Positions 4,963-6,168 of a stretch of DNA of 6,168 nt are shown here, piece after piece; within the stretch, counting starts at the first letter, position 1; each line of letters begins with the position of its first letter. The notes beneath the pieces were generated by a model that saw nothing but the letters and a program-made list of their open reading frames with translations, was not told where the DNA came from and made no database searches. A program made the position numbers and the translations under genes. The DNA comes from an uncultured Sediminibacterium sp. GTDB lineage: Bacteria > Bacteroidota > Bacteroidia > Chitinophagales > Chitinophagaceae. The DNA lies in NCBI GenBank assembly GCA_937907555.1, contig CALEST010000021.1:1-6168 (forward strand). The letters run 5' to 3'.

Positions 4963-5970
4963 ATGCAAAAATTGCTGATTATTCAAACCGCATTTATTGG
5001 AGACGTGGTGCTGGCAACCGGTTTACTGGAGTCCATTCATGAAGCTTATCCGCAGGCACAGATAGATGTACTGGTAAGAAACGGCAATGAGTCATTGTTT
5101 ACTGGCCACCCTTTTGTGCATCAGGTGCTGGTTTGGCAAAAAAAACAGCATAAATACAGGAATCTGATGAAGCTGGCGCTATCAGTCAGAAAAGCATCTT
5201 ATGATACAGTCATCAATCTGCAACGCTATGCGGCAACAGGATGGATTACCTGCTTTTCGGGTGCCAGAGAAAAAATCGGATTCAATAAAAATCCCTTCCG
5301 TTTTTGTTATACCCGCACCATTGTGCATAGTATGGGAACCGGGCAAGGCATTCACGAGATCAACAGAAACTTTCAATTGATAGCACATTTGAAGGGTGTT
5401 CAATTGAAAAAGCCTGTATTGTATCCTGCTGCTACCGACTTGGAAATAGTGCTTCCCTATCAGCATCAACCCTATATCTGTATTGCCCCTTCTTCGGTAT
5501 GGGCAACCAAGCAGTTTCCCAAAGAAAAATGGATTGCTTTTCTGGATGGTCTTCCCAAAAAGATAAAAGTGTATGTGTTGGGAGGTCCTGATGATGTTCC
5601 GCTTTGTGAAGAAATTATTGTAGCAAGCAGTACTGAAAATGCCATTAATCTTGCAGGTAAACTTAATTTTCTGGCTTCGGCTGCACTAATGAAAAATGCT
5701 TTGATGAACTATGTAAATGATTCGGCTCCCATGCATTTCTGTTCTTCTGTAGATGCTCCAGTAACTGCCATTTACTGTTCTACGGTTCCCGGATTTGGAT
5801 ATGGCCCTTTAAGCAGTAAAAGCAATATTGTAGAAGTGAAGCAGGCGCTGGATTGCAGGCCTTGCGGATTGCACGGAAAAACTGCCTGCCCAAAGGGGCA
5901 TTTTAATTGTGGATTTCAAATTGAAATTGCACAATTAATGGCCACTCTTCCCGCCCTGACCAAACAATAG
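4963..5970 (+). CDS. Glycosyltransferase family 9 (ADP-heptose:LPS heptosyltransferase-like)
   Basis: A 335-residue GT-B enzyme of family GT9, close to the normal length for WaaC/WaaF-type heptosyltransferases, which transfer heptose from ADP-heptose to the inner LPS core on the cytoplasmic face of the inner membrane. The N-terminal Rossmann half opens with 'LLIIQTAFIGDVVLATGLL'; D14 in the G-D pair matches the catalytic Asp of the family. The C-terminal half starts near 170 with 'ICIAPSSVWATKQFPKEKW' (K183 in the donor-site region), followed by 'VYVLGGPDD' (203-211), 'NLAGKLNFLASAALMKNA' (229-246) and 'NDSAPMHFCSSVDAPV' (252-267), where the usual N-D-S-G-x-x-H has Ala for Gly. 'FGYGPLS' and a four-cysteine tail segment (C298, C301, C309, C316) follow. 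No signal peptide or TM segment is visible. The exact sugar donor and acceptor cannot be set, since GT9 members differ, so no gene symbol is given. ATG 4963 fits the family N-terminus. The next gene begins 13 bases after the stop. Confidence 0.9.
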   Translation: MQKLLIIQTAFIGDVVLATGLLESIHEAYPQAQIDVLVRNGNESLFTGHPFVHQVLVWQKKQHKYRNLMKLALSVRKASYDTVINLQRYAATGWITCFSGAREKIGFNKNPFRFCYTRTIVHSMGTGQGIHEINRNFQLIAHLKGVQLKKPVLYPAATDLEIVLPYQHQPYICIAPSSVWATKQFPKEKWIAFLDGLPKKIKVYVLGGPDDVPLCEEIIVASSTENAINLAGKLNFLASAALMKNALMNYVNDSAPMHFCSSVDAPVTAIYCSTVPGFGYGPLSSKSNIVEVKQALDCRPCGLHGKTACPKGHFNCGFQIEIAQLMATLPALTKQ

Positions 5971-5978
5971 TACATTTG
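5971..5978 (+). promoter_or_regulatory. Bacteroidota -7 element TACATTTG for the tRNA nucleotidyltransferase gene
   Basis: TACATTTG directly follows the TAG stop of the glycosyltransferase gene and ends five bases before the first ATG (5984). It is the same octamer as at 869-876. The downstream gene may thus have its own, nearly leaderless, transcript in addition to read-through from upstream. No -33 element is evident within the upstream coding end. Confidence 0.45.
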
Positions 5979-5983
5979 CAGCA

Positions 5984-6168
5984 ATGATGATTTCGTTTAC
6001 TGAAAAGGAGGAAGCTGTTTTCAGGCAGATAGGTGCACTTGCTGATCAACTAGGCATGCCCTGTTATCTGATTGGTGGTTTTGTAAGAGATAAGATAATT
6101 GGAAGGAATACCAAGGATGCAGATATAGTTTGTCTGGGAGACGGCATTGAACTGGCGCATTTATTTGC
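5984..6168 (+). CDS. CCA-adding enzyme / poly(A) polymerase family tRNA nucleotidyltransferase (5' part)
   Basis: The first 61 codons of a gene cut by the window edge. The visible part is the start of the class II nucleotidyltransferase head domain: 'CYLIGGFVRDKIIGR' (27-41) gives the G-G-x-V-R-D motif, and 'TKDADIV' (43-49) supplies the D-x-D pair (D45, D47) that binds catalytic metal ions. In Bacteroidota such proteins are usually the CCA tRNA nucleotidyltransferase that builds or repairs the 3' CCA end of tRNAs, sometimes with a C-terminal HD domain, which would be outside this window. A poly(A) polymerase cannot be excluded from the head alone. Two ATGs are adjacent (5984 and 5987), and either could be the start. 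The gene lies 13 bases after the glycosyltransferase stop on the same strand. Confidence 0.85.
   Translation, partial: MMISFTEKEEAVFRQIGALADQLGMPCYLIGGFVRDKIIGRNTKDADIVCLGDGIELAHLF

Noticed and set aside
5138..5145. A8 run in the glycosyltransferase gene as a phase-variation or slippage site
   Set aside because: It codes for Gln-Lys-Lys in frame and is short for a phase-variable tract; such runs are common at this GC content. The T8 run at 1207-1214 in the receiver gene was rejected for the same reason.
5182..5469. Minus-strand ORF of 95 codons inside the glycosyltransferase gene
   Set aside because: It is antisense to a well-conserved GT9 gene, with no motif or start signal.
1..6168. CRISPR arrays, insertion sequences, tRNA/rRNA genes, attachment sites or a defence system
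   Set aside because: No spaced direct repeats, transposase-like proteins, tRNA cloverleaf patterns or nuclease/defence domains were seen on either strand.

Overview
The window looks like a piece of a Bacteroidota chromosome, most likely Chitinophagaceae or a close relative. The evidence is moderate-to-low GC, weak or absent Shine-Dalgarno sequences, several TAnnTTTG-type (-7) promoter elements close to start codons, and the style of the signalling proteins. This placement is an inference; no marker gene fixes the genus. Coding density is high and there are no mobile elements, CRISPR arrays, tRNAs or rRNAs.

Left part (1-3176, plus strand): signal transduction. Eight codons that may be the end of a sensor kinase precede a complete NarL/FixJ-type response regulator (35-667). 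This gene ends in an intrinsic terminator. A roughly 200-base non-coding stretch follows, unusually rich in hairpins and closed by a second, very strong terminator-like hairpin (824-861). Directly after it a TAnnTTTG element starts a two-gene unit: a stand-alone receiver-domain protein (892-1335) that overlaps by 19 bases a 619-residue PAS-PAS-PAS-DHp-REC protein (1317-3176). The latter keeps a histidine-kinase H-box but has no ATPase domain, so the pair looks like a phosphorelay module or a kinase-less signalling scaffold rather than a classical two-component system.

Middle (3173-4910, minus strand): a two-gene operon, dapD (lysine/meso-diaminopimelate biosynthesis) followed by a 10-TM EamA/DMT-family transporter. 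The transporter gene converges on the PAS protein gene, and the two stop codons share a CTAG tetranucleotide, leaving no intergenic space for a terminator.

Right part (4911-6168, plus strand): a 52-base divergent promoter region separates dapD from a glycosyltransferase family 9 (heptosyltransferase-like) gene, probably for LPS core or another cell-surface glycan. After it comes the first 61 codons of a CCA-adding enzyme/poly(A) polymerase-family tRNA nucleotidyltransferase, cut by the window edge. Both plus-strand genes have a TAnnTTTG element only 4-5 bases before the ATG, suggesting leaderless or nearly leaderless mRNAs.

The right half is ordinary housekeeping. The parts most worth a second look are the ATPase-less hybrid signalling protein with its overlapping receiver partner, and the structured non-coding region in front of them.
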